In this document: positions 10,603 through 21,900 of the stretch, piece after piece | Layout of the letters: each line of letters starts with the position of its first letter | Position numbering within the stretch: position 1 is the first letter of the stretch | Assembly (NCBI GenBank): GCA_019925795.1 | Contig: CM034304.1 | Location: forward strand, 12,587,471-12,651,470 | Source of the DNA: Dendrobium chrysotoxum | Taxonomy: Eukaryota; Streptophyta; Magnoliopsida; Asparagales; Orchidaceae | Length of the DNA: 64,000 bases | Direction of reading: 5' to 3' | Position numbers and translations under genes: made by a program | The notes under the pieces: generated by a model | The model's input: only the letters and a program-made list of their open reading frames with translations | What the model was told of the DNA's origin: nothing | The model's database searches: none

Positions 10603-11199
10603 TGATAAGAAGTGGATGCGAAAATAGTAAGTAAAAGAGAAGAAAAGCGTAAGAACACAAAGATAGGGATAATCACTTGATTTTTCCTTCAATAATAAAG
10701 CAAGATACAATTGATTTATTATTTAAGAGGTAGATCAACTCTCCCACAAACTCTAGACGTCGTTAGGAACTCACAACAAATACTACAAACATACAACTAA
10801 GCAATAGCCTACCTTAAACCCTAGACAAACTTCCTCTAAAATAACTCTAGAACACCATAACACAAATAGAACATTCCTAATAAGCATAAACATTTTAGGA
10901 AGCCTTCTTAAATAATTAGGACCTTCCTAATTAACATAAACATAATTTAGATAACCTTCCTAATCAATTAGCATAATAAAATCCTTCATAATTCCCTCCC
11001 AATCAAATCAGCCTTCTTTCCCTAAATAAACCTTTCTAATTCCCTCCCAAGAAATCAGCCCTCTTTCCCTAAATAAATATTCCAAATTTCCTCCAAATTT
11101 GGTCTTCTATGGTAAGTAATTAATCCCTTTTGTGCCCCTCTTTCTTCTTAGCCGCCGCCCACCCTAGTGGGGCCCACTGGCTCAACCGCCAGTCCATCA
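10603..11199 (-). repeat. 3' LTR of the second chromovirus
   Basis: Sense begins TGATGGACTGGCGG at 11199 and ends TTCTTATCA at 10603 (TG...CA). It aligns over its whole length with 15942-16538. The adjoining plus-strand taccctcttcc (11201-11211) is the polypurine tract in sense. Confidence 0.92.
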
Positions 11200-11920
11200 A
11201 TACCCTCTTCCAAACAGCCACCTTGTCCTCAAGGTGAAAGGGCGGAAATTGATGCTTCACTCTCTCGTACAGCTCCTATGTGGCAGCATAATCGGGTAGG
11301 TTCTTCAATTTTATCAACACTTCCTTGATCCCTCCTCCCTGTCATACCCCTTTCAGCTCCAGTGGTTCCAAAACCACTTCCAAATCCTCTATCAGTGTTA
11401 CTGGTAACTCTGAATTGGATGCATGATCACCAATAGCTCTTCAACTGAGACACGTGAAACACTAGCTGTATGGTAGCGGTCTGGGGTAACCTCAATCGAT
11501 AAGCCATTGCTTCAATCCTCTCAAATATCTCAAAGGGAAAAAGTACCTCGAGACTAGCTTCTCATTTCTCTTATTATCTACCGTCCTTTGTCTGTAGGGA
11601 CGAAGCTTTAAGTATACCATATCCCTTATATCGAACTAGATGTCTTTCCTGTGCCAATCCGTCTGCTTCTTCATGTTCTGTTGAGCCCTCAATATAGTCC
11701 TTTCTAATTCATCCAACAATGTATCCCTCTCCTCCAAGTACTATTCTAGTGCAAAGACTGGTGTCCTACTCTGCCCAAAATGCACCAAGAGAGGTGAGTC
11801 CCTTCTGTACAATAATTTGAAAGAAGTCATTTGAGAAGCCAAATGATACGAAGTGTTGTACTAGTACTCTGCCCATGCGAGCCACTTGGCCCACAACCGA
11901 GGTGTCTCTGAAGCAAAATA

Positions 11921-12133
11921 TTACATGTATGTCTCCAGGCTCCTATTTACTGCCTCTATCTGCCCGTCTGTTTGGGGGTCGTAAGCAGTGCTCCTCTTCA
12001 ACACTGCCCCCTGCATCATGAACAGCTCCCTCCAAAAATGACTGAAGAACACTTTATCTCGGATAGACACTATAGACTCTATTATCCCATACAATATGAC
12101 CATCTCTCTAATGAATGTCGTCGCCACTGTCAT
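11921..12133 (-). pseudogene. Integrase core fragment
   Basis: Reads FIREMVILYGIIESIVSIRD, then KVFFSHFWREL, YDPQTDGQIEAVNRSLETYM. The second catalytic Asp (usual VSDRD) is lost in VSIRD. The glutamate in the Q-x-E-x-x-N motif is present. Fragment of a broken pol. Confidence 0.86.
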
Positions 12134-12362
12134 TGTCGTGTAAAGATGTCATAGGAGAATGAAATGAGCATACTTGCTCAATCTGACCACCACCATCAAA
12201 ATCATTGTAAACCCTCAGATCGGGTTCCATGATGATCTCCTCTCACACTCTGTCTAGAAGAACTAGGGGTTGTACTAATCTCCCTGGAGGCATGATCATG
12301 TATTTGCTCCTATGGCATACCTCACATCTAGCCATGATCTCCTCCACATCCTTGTGCATCTC

Positions 12363-12545
12363 CTACCAATGCAATTCTATTATCAATCTCTTATATGTAT
12401 TATGTACCCCTGAATGACCCCCAATAATGCTCTCATGAAACTCCTGCAGTAAGTGTGGAATATGGGCCAAGACCCGAGGCCACATGAACCTCCCTAGTAC
12501 AGCAGTCTCTCTCCCTCTAGGAATAGCCAAGGTGACTACTCTCAT
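12363..12545 (-). pseudogene. Integrase zinc-binding fragment
   Basis: Contains LLQEFHESIIGGHSGVHNTY, the two His of the integrase H-H-C-C domain. The open stretch ends before the Cys pair. Confidence 0.8.
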
Positions 12546-12814
12546 CCCTCAGTAGATCCGTCCTAATCCTCCTCAGCTCCTCATCCTGCACACTCTACTT
12601 CTTAACAACCCTCTAATCCAACATTAGTGATATCAAAATGGAGAACTCCTGGAGCTCCCCCACGCATATGGACTAGGCATCAACCGCCTTATTCTGTAGC
12701 CCCGATCTATACTGAATCTCAAAATTATACCCCAACAGCTTTGACAGCCACCTTTAATGCTCCTCAATTACCATCGTCTGCTTTAACAGGTATTTCATGC
12801 TCGCCTGGTCTATC

Positions 12815-13234
12815 CTAACAATGAAATGTAGGCCCAACAAGTAAGGCTGACACTTTTTGAATAGCTAACACAATGGTCATCATCTCCCTCTCATAGACCA
12901 ACTTCAGCCTAGCTCGGGCTATCAACACCTGGTTGAAGTAAGCTATGAGCCTGTGATTCTGCATGAGTATGGCCCCCAATTCATAACCTGATACATTAGT
13001 CTCTACTACGAAAATTTGCCTGAAATCTAGTAGGGCCAGAATCGGTACCATAGTCATGGCATTCTTCAATCTCTCAAAGGCTTTGGTAGCTCTCTCTCCC
13101 CAGAAGAAGGTATCCTTCTTCAGTTGCTCTGTCAGTGGCCATGTTATGGTGTTGGATCCCTCACAAACCGCATGTACTACCCAGTCAACCCTAGGAAACC
13201 CCTCAGCTCTCTCAGATTCCTCGGTAGTGACCAT
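12815..13234 (-). pseudogene. RT thumb and RNase H fragment
   Basis: Contains FFWGERATKAFERLKNAM, VVETNVSGYELGAILMQNHR, LIAYFNQVLIARARLKLVYE. The RNase H first Asp position again reads N (ETNVSG). Colinear with 2446-2664 and 1802-2488 in the first element. Confidence 0.85.
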
Positions 13235-13430
13235 TTTAGCATTGCCTCAATCTTGGCCTGATCAGCAGCCACCCCCTCCTGAGATACTACATGCCTTAAG
13301 TACTCCAGATTGGGCTGTGCAAAAAAACTTCTTCAAGTTGGCCCTCAACTAGTGCTCCTGTAATGCCTCTAATGCCACCCTCAAGTGTTCCAAATGCTCC
13401 TCACCCGACCTACTATATACCAGGATGTTA

Positions 13431-13724
13431 TCAAAGAAGACCAACACAGAATGTAGCAGGGGCATTGGTGAGGCCAAACGACATCACCAAGAACTCGTAG
13501 TGCCCCTCATATGTCATAAATAACTTCTTCAGGGTATCCTCCTCTATCATTCTGATCTGATGGTATCCAGACTTCATATACATCTTCGTGAACACCACCA
13601 CTCCATAATGCTCGTCTAACAACTCATCCATCACTAGAATAGGAAACGTTTCTAGCACAATTTCCTTATTCAGGGCACGGTAATCCACACAGAATCTCCA
13701 GCTCCTATCCTTCTTCTTGACCAA
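13431..13724 (-). pseudogene. Reverse transcriptase fragment
   Basis: Contains VKKKDRSWRFCVDYRALNKE, VMDELLDEHYGVVVFTKMYM and LVMSFGLTNAPATF. The first catalytic Asp (usual TKIDL) reads TKMYM, so the site is lost. The reading ends at a deletion that removed the F-x-D-D box region. Confidence 0.87.
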
Positions 13725-13976
13725 TAAGACTGGGCTAAAAAAGAACTCACGCTCGATCTAATGATCCCTGCCTCCAACATCTGCCGAATTAGCTTCTCAA
13801 TCTCATCCTTCTAGATCTGAGGGTAGCAGTAAGGCTTGACGCTTATTGATGATACCGCCACCCTCAAGGTGATAGCGTGCTCTGACTCCCTCTAAGGTGG
13901 CAATCCTTGAGGTTGCTGAAAGACCTCACTAAACTGTTATATAAGTGACTGCACTAAAAGAGGAATCTCTCCCCTC

Positions 13977-14464
13977 CTATTTAATCCCCTCAAAGCTTTG
14001 TAGCTGCACCATAAATCCTTTTCCCACCTCCTGTATGATCCTCATGCTGATTTTGAAAAACACCATGGCTTTGGACAATCCTGCATCTCCCCTAATCATC
14101 ACCCTTCTTTCCTCCACCATCAGCTCCATCGTCAGTGCTCCGTATCCCCCAAAGTTTGTAACCATTTTATCCCTAGGATGCTATTAGTGCTCCTTAACTC
14201 TAATGAAAGGAAGTCCTCCCTCACTCGGACCCCTTATATAGTCAAAACCACTCTGCTACAACTCCTCTACCCGTCTCAACCTTCTCTTTGCCCATCATCA
14301 CTCCATAGCACTCTGTGTTCACTAGTTTCACTCTCAATTGGTCTACGACCTGGTTGAAGATAAAATTGACTAGCCCCATTGTCTATCAACACCATTGCCT
14401 CCCTTCCACTATTTTCCCTCACTTTCATGGTTTGATTTGGAGTGAATCCCACTACTGAGTTCAA
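13977..14464 (-). pseudogene. Aspartic protease region, broken
   Basis: Two open pieces (14276-14464 and 13977-14165). The first contains AMVLIDNGASQFYL, the retropepsin active site in which the usual D-S/T-G-A triad reads D-N-G-A. The second contains IRGDAGLSKAMVFFKI, the linker to RT also seen in the first element. Confidence 0.78.
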
Positions 14465-14885
14465 GGAGACCTCAATCGTGTCTAGATGCAGCTATTCCTC
14501 CTTTACCAATGCCTCACTTCCACCTCCCTTCTGAGCTTCCTTGTCATCATATACGATAAGAACCTGAAGAATTCAGTCCTTATACATATGCCCAGTGTAT
14601 ACGTTTCATGACATCTAAAACACAGTCCCTTCGCACTCTTCTCCTATAGCTCCTTCTCAGTGAGCTTCTTGAAGTTTCCCCAGATTCCCCCTCCTACAGG
14701 CTTCTCCTTTGAGATCTCTTGAAGGCTACCCGATGTCGGCCCCTTGGATACTAAAAAGGTGGTGGTCATTCTGTACGAGCCTTCTAAACTGCTGCCTCTA
14801 GCCCCCATCTCCAGTTGCTTCTGATCCTCCACTAACTAGGCTAGCTCCAAAGCCTCTCTCAAATCACGAGGCATTATCACTCTAA

Positions 14886-15760
14886 CTACTGCCGAACCTG
14901 TGGTTTGAGACCTTCCATGAAATTTTCCTCTAGTACAGTCTCAGAAAGTCGGTCTAGACAACTAGCAAGGTACTCAAACCTCTCATGGTACTCCACCATT
15001 GATTCTTCCTGCGTCAGAGCGAAGAACTGCTCATAGAAGTCCACTTCCTCGGCTGGCTCGGAAACATTCCAACAAGCAGTCCTTGAACTCCCTCCAGCTT
15101 CATATGGGGACGCCTTATGTCTCTCCACTGGTATCACGCCAATGTCTTCCCCTACAAATATAGGCAAGCTGTCGTGAATCTCTCCTCCTCTATCAATCAA
15201 TTGACAGTGAAATATCTCTCCACCTTATAGATCCACCCATGGATATCCTCTCCCTCAAAAATAAGCATCTTCAGCTTTCTTACCCCCGAATCTCCTCTAT
15301 TCTCCTTGATTCCTCCAAAACTTCCTATTCCCCGGTGGTCCCCCCAAGTGTCTCGATCATCCCTTCTACGCTCGTACCCAAAACTCTCATCAAAATCCCC
15401 CATCCTTTCAAAATCAGCAGCTCTCTGATCATAATCAGCCTCTCTTCTTTCAAATTCATCCCCCCTTCGTTCATACCTAAGCACCTGACATCTCTCCCCA
15501 TACCTTCTACCTATCTCCTCCCTATGGATAAGCTCTAGAGGAGGTCTTCTCTCTTCTCCCTCCAATATCTCCATGTCATAATCATCCCTTCGACAGTCGG
15601 AATTTGTATTTCCTCCTACCGGCACTCTTGCCTCCGATGTCATCATTTGGTTGTGTAGATCCAACACCTCTTCACCATCTCTTCTAGGTTGGAGAACTAT
15701 CCTCCATTGAGGAAATTTTGTCCTCAACCGTTGTTTTGATTTGGCTAATATCTCCTCCAA
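14886..15760 (-). pseudogene. Gag remnants
   Basis: Overlapping frames give gag pieces: 15197-15760 with an Arg/Glu/Asp-rich linker and LKMLIFEGEDIHGWIYKVER, and 14886-15200 with FYEQFFALTQEESMVEYHER and FEYLASCLDRLSE. The start, MAAKKVDALEEHLGGDISQ, lies near 15797. A frameshift near 15198 splits the capsid domain. Confidence 0.85.
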
Positions 15761-15924
15761 GATGTTCTTCTAAGGCATCAACCTTCTTGGCCGCCATGGG
15801 TACCCGGATCTTGGCCAAACAGCAAAAAACAATAATTCTGGCCTTCCAACAACAGAAATCAACACTTGGGAGGGAAAAAGCAACAGAAATTGGCAAAGAA
15901 AGGCCTCAATTTCAGCCCAGGACA

Positions 15925-15938
15925 CCACTCTGATACCA
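15925..15938 (-). promoter_or_regulatory. Primer-binding site (tRNA-Met type)
   Basis: Sense TGGTATCAGAGTGG lies 3 bp inside the 5' LTR (15942). It matches the common plant initiator-Met PBS TGGTATCAGAGC over its first 11 bases. Confidence 0.88.
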
Positions 15939-15941
15939 ATT

Positions 15942-16538
15942 TAATAGGAAGTGGATGCAAAAACAAGTAAATGAGAAGAAAAGCATGAGAACACAAAGAC
16001 AGGGATGATCTTTTGATTTTTCCTTCAATAATAAAGCAATATATAATTGATCTACTATTCGAGAGATAGATCAGCTCTCCCACAAACCCTAGGCACCGCT
16101 AGGAACTCACAACAAATACTAGGAATATAAAACTAAGCAATAGCCTACCTTAAACCCTAGACAACTCACCCTTAAATAGCCCTAGAACACCATAACACAA
16201 ATAGAACATTCCTAATTAACATAAATATATTTTAGGAAGCCTTCCTAAATAATTAGGGCCTTCCTAATTAACATAAGCATAATTTAGAAAACCTTCCTAA
16301 TCAATAAGCATCATAAAAACCTTCATAATTTCCTCCCAATGAAATCATCCCTCTTTCCCTAAATAAACCTTCCTAACTCTCTTCCAATCAAATTAGCCCT
16401 CTTTTCCTAAATAAACATTCTTAATTCCCTCCCAATTTTGGTCTTCTATTGTAAGTAATTAATCCCCTTTGAGCTCCTCTTTCTTCTGGGCCGCCGCCAA
16501 CCCTAGTGGGGCCCACCGGCTCAGCCGCCAGTCCATCA
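15942..16538 (-). repeat. 5' LTR of the second chromovirus
   Basis: 597 bp, same length as the 3' LTR. The inner end reads TTCCTATTA where the partner has TTCTTATCA, so the terminal CA has mutated. The outer end is TGATGGACTGGCGG in sense. Confidence 0.92.
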
Positions 16539-17015
16539 TGGGCTTTTTTATATCTTTCCTAATTTTTCAATGTTTTTACATCAAAATCAATTTTTATAAT
16601 AAAGCTTCTTATTTTTTTATCTTTTCTAGCACATTTTGATTCCACCACCAACTACTTTAACTATTGGGAGCTTTTTCCTTTTGATACTCCAAGCAATCCT
16701 TTGCAACATTCTTAATATCACTAGCTATTATTACCCACATAGCATTAGCTTCCTTATGCATAAATAAAACTTTGAGATCTCGAATCTTACTCTCAAAAAT
16801 ATTTTTATTAATGTTCTTTAAATGCTCTCATCTAATCTTAGAATAATGTTTTATTCTATTTTTCATATTCTTCCATTTCAATTTAAAGTCCAAAACTAAC
16901 AAATAATGTTAGGTACATAAACTGTCACTCAGAATAACTTTATAATCATTGCAATCTAAACGTTTTTTTTTCCTCAAAAGAAAATCATCAATCTAAGTTT
17001 TACTATATCCTTTCT
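16539..17015 (-). repeat. RTE LINE remnant, 5' side of the insertion
   Basis: Continues the LINE match broken at 10602: it aligns with about 32795-33260 of the full-length copy (gattccaccaccaacta, tcttactctcaaaaata, gtccaaaactaa, gcaatctaaacg). The first five bases are the target duplication TGGGC. The match fades near 17015. Confidence 0.85.
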
Positions 17016-18690
17016 TATAAGCAAGCTGCAAAAAAATGAAAGCCGGTGACTAGCTCGAAAAGAAATGTTCCAAGAACTCTTAACCACCTTTCAAACTAAA
17101 ACAACCAACTAATATCCCAATATTGAATTTTATTTTGATTTTGAATAGACTATCAAGATGAGTGAAGCTGGGGTAATATCAAAACCCAATGAGGGAGGTT
17201 TGAAGAAGGTGAATAATAATCTTTTGGTCTGGGCGAAAAATGACTATTCAAACAAGGAGCTGCTCCAGGCAAGCATATTGAGATGGCCAGCTTTTATGAG
17301 ATGTGGTATATAAATGATCTCAATCCCATGTTGGAGGTGGATGAAACAAATATTAGTCTATATAAATAAAGCCTTAGGTTATAATACATAGACTTGTAAT
17401 GTGCAATTTTTTTACTAAGAAACTCAACAATTAAATATGCTCGTAATGGAGAACTTCATGAGATGATCTACTGAAAAGTTCCAAAGAAAAGGATAAGATT
17501 ATAAAGTTCAACCTGATATAGGATGGGTTATGCCAAAGCAGCAATACATTGCATAGTACAGAATTAGTCATTACAATTAGCATCATAGCTCAGCTTCCTA
17601 TGGTACGAAGCATGACATAATGAACTAAACTATTTTAGAAGTTTCAATATAACAATATTTTAAAAAGTCCCAACCTATAATAATGAATAATAAAATAAAT
17701 TAAAATAAAGAAAATTATTAATCATGGCATTTGAGTACTCTTGTTATGATGCATCAACTATGTGAAGTGCTAGAAGTTTCCAATAAACCACAATTTTCTA
17801 TTCTTGAACCACTTTGTCTAAGAGTATAATCCAAGCAAATAGATACTTACATCTTAGGGAACTGAAAAGAAAGGCATGCTTTATTTGAAAGGTTTGAATA
17901 ACCATGTGCTTCAATTTGATGAAATTGAGACAAAAATTGATCAAGCAGAACTTAAGCCAGCTTACAAACCAACTCAACTCAGTTTACAATTCTAATGGTA
18001 TTTCAACCAAGCTTAACACAATTACATCCTACTTTACTGACCCTGCTACAATCCTAAATAAGAGAACCACATCATAAGAAGAGCCGTGAGATAATCCCTC
18101 AAGAAAAGTAATTCTATTATTACAACTTAACATCTAAATATTTACACTAGAGTATTAGATATGCAGCTAACAATCTCTGCTGAATAAACAAACGTTTAAA
18201 AAATGATTCTCAAAATTTTATTTTCCAATGAAGTATGCCAGTCCATGATTGGAGCGGTACAGTGTTTTCAGCTTGAACATGCACTAAAACGTACAAAATT
18301 CTGAATGAATGAAAAAATATGATAAATCAATCCCGGCTTTTAGAAGTTCCTACCTCAAAGAAGTCAAATGCCATCCAGAGCAGAACTGCTTCAGCAACAC
18401 TTCAATCTTTCCTCTATCCAATCCGAACAAAACGACAAAGGTTAGTAAAGTGCTTGCTTAAATCAGAAGAACCAGCTAATTTCAAACCCGAGACCTCAGT
18501 AGCAACGTTATACAGACCCAAGGGCCCCTAAAGAACAACTTCTTGAAGATCCCTAAAGAACAATTTCTTGAAGATGAAATGGATTCCAAAATGGATCAAT
18601 CCAACTGTCGGGGCTAATAAGAGGTTTGGAAAACTCAATATCTGCTCTCCATTAAAATGTAGAGATGTTTTATGCTCACCTCTGTTTTGG
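17016..18690. other. Spacer downstream of the nucleotidyltransferase gene
   Basis: No domain or repeat could be named. Because the host gene runs on the minus strand and ends at 18691, its 3' UTR must lie at the right edge of this stretch. No poly(A) signal could be chosen with confidence. Confidence 0.5.
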
Positions 18691-18930
18691 TTATGAGCTA
18701 CCAGTACAAGAAGAGCTTCTCATGTCTTGTTCCTCAATGTTTGGAGGGTAAACAGTGTCAAAAACAACCCGGGCAAAGACATGACGAAGCTCAGCCAAAC
18801 CACCATGGGCCAGACTCTGATAATTAATTTTACTTCCTTGTTTTGGAACAAAGCCTCCATCTGAATCTCTGCTTTTAACGAATTCAAAAATCCGGCAAAC
18901 CCTCAAATAAAGTTGCAGGGGAATGAATAC
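18691..18930 (-). CDS. Exon 12 (C-terminus) of the nucleotidyltransferase gene
   Basis: Follows acceptor TTGTAG at 18931. Reads VFIPLQLYLRVCRIFEFVKS, then FVPKQGSKINYQSLAHGG and RHVFARVVFDTVYPPN, and stops at TAA 18693-18691. The phase is 0 after exon 11. Confidence 0.93.
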   Translation of the reverse strand, partial: VFIPLQLYLRVCRIFEFVKSRDSDGGFVPKQGSKINYQSLAHGGLAELRHVFARVVFDTVYPPNIEEQDMRSSSCTGSS

Positions 18931-21900
18931 CTACAATTTGATAAAAAATTTAGAATATAGAAGTAACCAACTCATTAAGACTTTGAAAGAGAAGATATTG
19001 AAAGAGTTGGCAATGTAGAATTGGACAAGAAAAGCATGCGTATCAAGTCTATAATAAGAATGTCTTTGTCAGAAATTTGGATACAAATATCCCAATGCAG
19101 CCATAGAGGAAAACAAACATGCCTTTTACTTCAAAATTTTAACTTAGTGTTATTGTCAGTGTACTTAAACATTTTCGGACCTAAATTTCGGGTTAAAAAC
19201 ACTTCATATATTTTCCTTTTTATTTTTTAATTTCCATATCACTCTCATTCCAAGTATCCAAACACGCCCTAAATGTTAGGAACAGCTACTCACCAGATTA
19301 GACATTGGAGCCTGAGGATATTGTGCCATTTTTTTTGAAACAAAATATTCATCAGTCATTGATTCTAATGCAGTAATCACTGATGAAGCCAGGTCTAAAA
19401 CCTCATTAATCAAACCTTTATCCTCATCCCACATCCGGGGTTCCAATATTTCTGAATAATTTTGATTGCGCTCACTGGTGATCCTCCTGGAAATATTAAC
19501 AGCTTTAAGCAAATCTCCTCCATTATGAACAGCCAAGCTGAAAGTCGCCACTACCAATGGATCCCGAGGTACACATGCCAGTGCTTCGTGAAATGCCAAT
19601 ATTGCAACCCTGTTACAAAAACTATAGGGGTGAAATAACAGGATGATCAGGATGAGTATACTAACCACTGAGATAAAAAAAGAGTAATCATTTCTACAAG
19701 AAATATTTAAAATCCCTTTATCTTCAGTGTATTGGTTATCATTCAAAGAAAGGCCCAGGAGTTTTCCAAATGAAGCGACCTTACAGCTAACACAAATCAA
19801 GCAGATCACATTTCTCTACCAAGGTTAAAAAAAAAAACTGTAAATTTGTAATGAGTCATTATATAATTGCAAAGCTAAGCTGTATAAAGAAATTAATCCA
19901 GTATTAGAAATATATTGTTGCAGAAATGGATGCAAGTAACCCAAGAAATTACTTCAATCTCTCAGTATCTCTTAAGTATGTTCATAAGAATGACTAACCA
20001 ACCTAATGTATTTGGCTAGGAAGTTATGTAATACCACAGTTTATTTTTTTATACTAGACAAAGCCAATGTCAATAATTGGCATTATTATAAATGCAAAAG
20101 AATAACTCTTCATAAAAAGATAAATGATTCAATAAAACTGACATTAAGAATACCAAGATCTTTTGAAATTCAAATGTCCTTAATTGAATTTGTACACCCA
20201 TAGTGACCTTGGTCAAGTTAATCAACACATCTTTATCCTATCAAAAATTTGAAACAAATCACCCAACTCAATTTAATCAAGTCAGATCGCCATCATGAAT
20301 CACGTAAAGTCAGTTGTCAAACACTTGAACCAAATCGCCTAGGTTATCTCGCCTTTTAACTGAAGTTGCCAAAAAAGTGGGTCTACTCGACAATTTAAAC
20401 TTTCAAGTTGTATAAAGCTACTAACCCACTCAAAATAAACTCGCCAAGAGAACTTCCAATTGAACTTGTTAATATTGAAAACATTCATAACTTCATTTAA
20501 GGCACAAGAGTCTACATTCTTGTAATGTGTTCTCATCATTAGCCCAAACTCAAAAATTAACCAGACATTAATAAGATAGAAAGCAAGCACATCTTCATTT
20601 TAAAAAGAGAAGAAAAGATACATGAGAAATAGTAAGATAAATTATCATCACGATAGTACAAATGCACTTGTCCATACTCTTTCCTCCTCCAAATGTAGGA
20701 TTGCTTACAACAAGATATAGGCTAAGATCTTCAATTGAAGTATCTTATATTTTTCTAGCCTCCTTAGACTGTACTCTATAAAGGCACTAAAAGTTTACAC
20801 TGAAAATTACATAACTCTACTGAATGTGAAAAACTATTAAACAAAAGAAATGAAAAACTATTTGTAGTAAGCACAGAAATGCCTCAAACGCCGCAGTGCT
20901 CGACATAGTAGCGCTGCAACATTGATAAATGAATTAGTGCCTCGGCACTGAAATGTTTGCTCAACTACAGTGCTTGGCTGACCTAACGTGGCTTTTGACT
21001 GAATCGACGCCACTTTTGGCTAAATCGATGCGGCTCCTCAATTTGGCAACTGCTCCGCCGTGACCTTTGAAATGTTGAACATTGCAACACTTGAATGCTC
21101 TATGTATGATTCGGCGCTCCGACGCTTGAAAGTCAGAGTGAAGAGCGTTGTGATGTTGCTTTTTGCCGTTGCAACATCACGAACACTGCGGCACTCACCT
21201 TGGTTCTACTAGGGCAATGATCTTCCTTGAAATTCCAAAGCGACCGGTGCTGCAATGTCTGAATCAAGCATTAGGGTGTTGTGGATGATGACGCTGCAAC
21301 GCTGAATTTGAGGGCGCTGCGGTGCTGGTTCAATACTTGTGAATTTTTGCTTTTTCGTGCAATTTTTTTGTACAAACACAACTAAAACATCATATTTTCA
21401 ATGAATTTAAAGATAATAAACAGTACAAAATTTACATTTAACACTTACCACCTAACTACTTAATATGCATTCATTAAACAAGATAATAAATAACTCACGA
21501 ACAAACTTTCTTGCAATTATTACATAAATAAATCAACAAGCTTGTTCATTGAAATAGAGAAATAAGAAGGGATTAAATTAAATTTATTTATTAATAATCA
21601 CATCTAGCCAGCAAAATTTGGGCTTGATATTTTATTAGATGCAGCGATAAGAGACTTCCAAGCAAATTTGTGAATTTTCTAAGGAAATAAGATTTTTTTA
21701 TTTCAGTGCTTTAAATCTGTCCTAAAAGATAGGAATTACTATGACAAATTCAGAATTTAAAATTCAAAATTTATCAGTGTATATCCTAATGAAATTAGGA
21801 TACCATAAAAAATTCTAGAACTTTTGACTGAATCGATGCCGCTTGGCTAAATCGATGCGACTCCTCAATTTGGCAACTGCTCCGCCGTGACCTTTGAAAT

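Larger units (their letters stand above)
10603..16538 (-). mobile_element. Structurally complete but dead Ty3 chromovirus (5936 bp)
   Basis: Two 597-bp LTRs, a PBS (sense TGGTATCAGAGTGG, 15938-15925, complementary to initiator-Met tRNA type), a polypurine tract at the inner edge of the left LTR, and a perfect 5-bp target duplication TGGGC delimit the element. The coding order on the minus strand is gag, protease, RT, RNase H, integrase. All frames are broken by stops and frameshifts, and about 50 bp around the RT catalytic box are missing near 13445 compared with the first element. The LTRs are equal in length but visibly diverged, so the insertion is old. It sits inside an RTE LINE whose two halves flank it. 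Confidence 0.93.

Noticed and set aside
15925..15938. tRNA gene
   Set aside because: Only the PBS complement of a tRNA 3' end; no cloverleaf around it.
19610..19809. Upstream extension of exon 11
   Set aside because: The open frame continues past 19609, but the AACAG acceptor there joins exon 10 in phase and homology starts at VAILAF.
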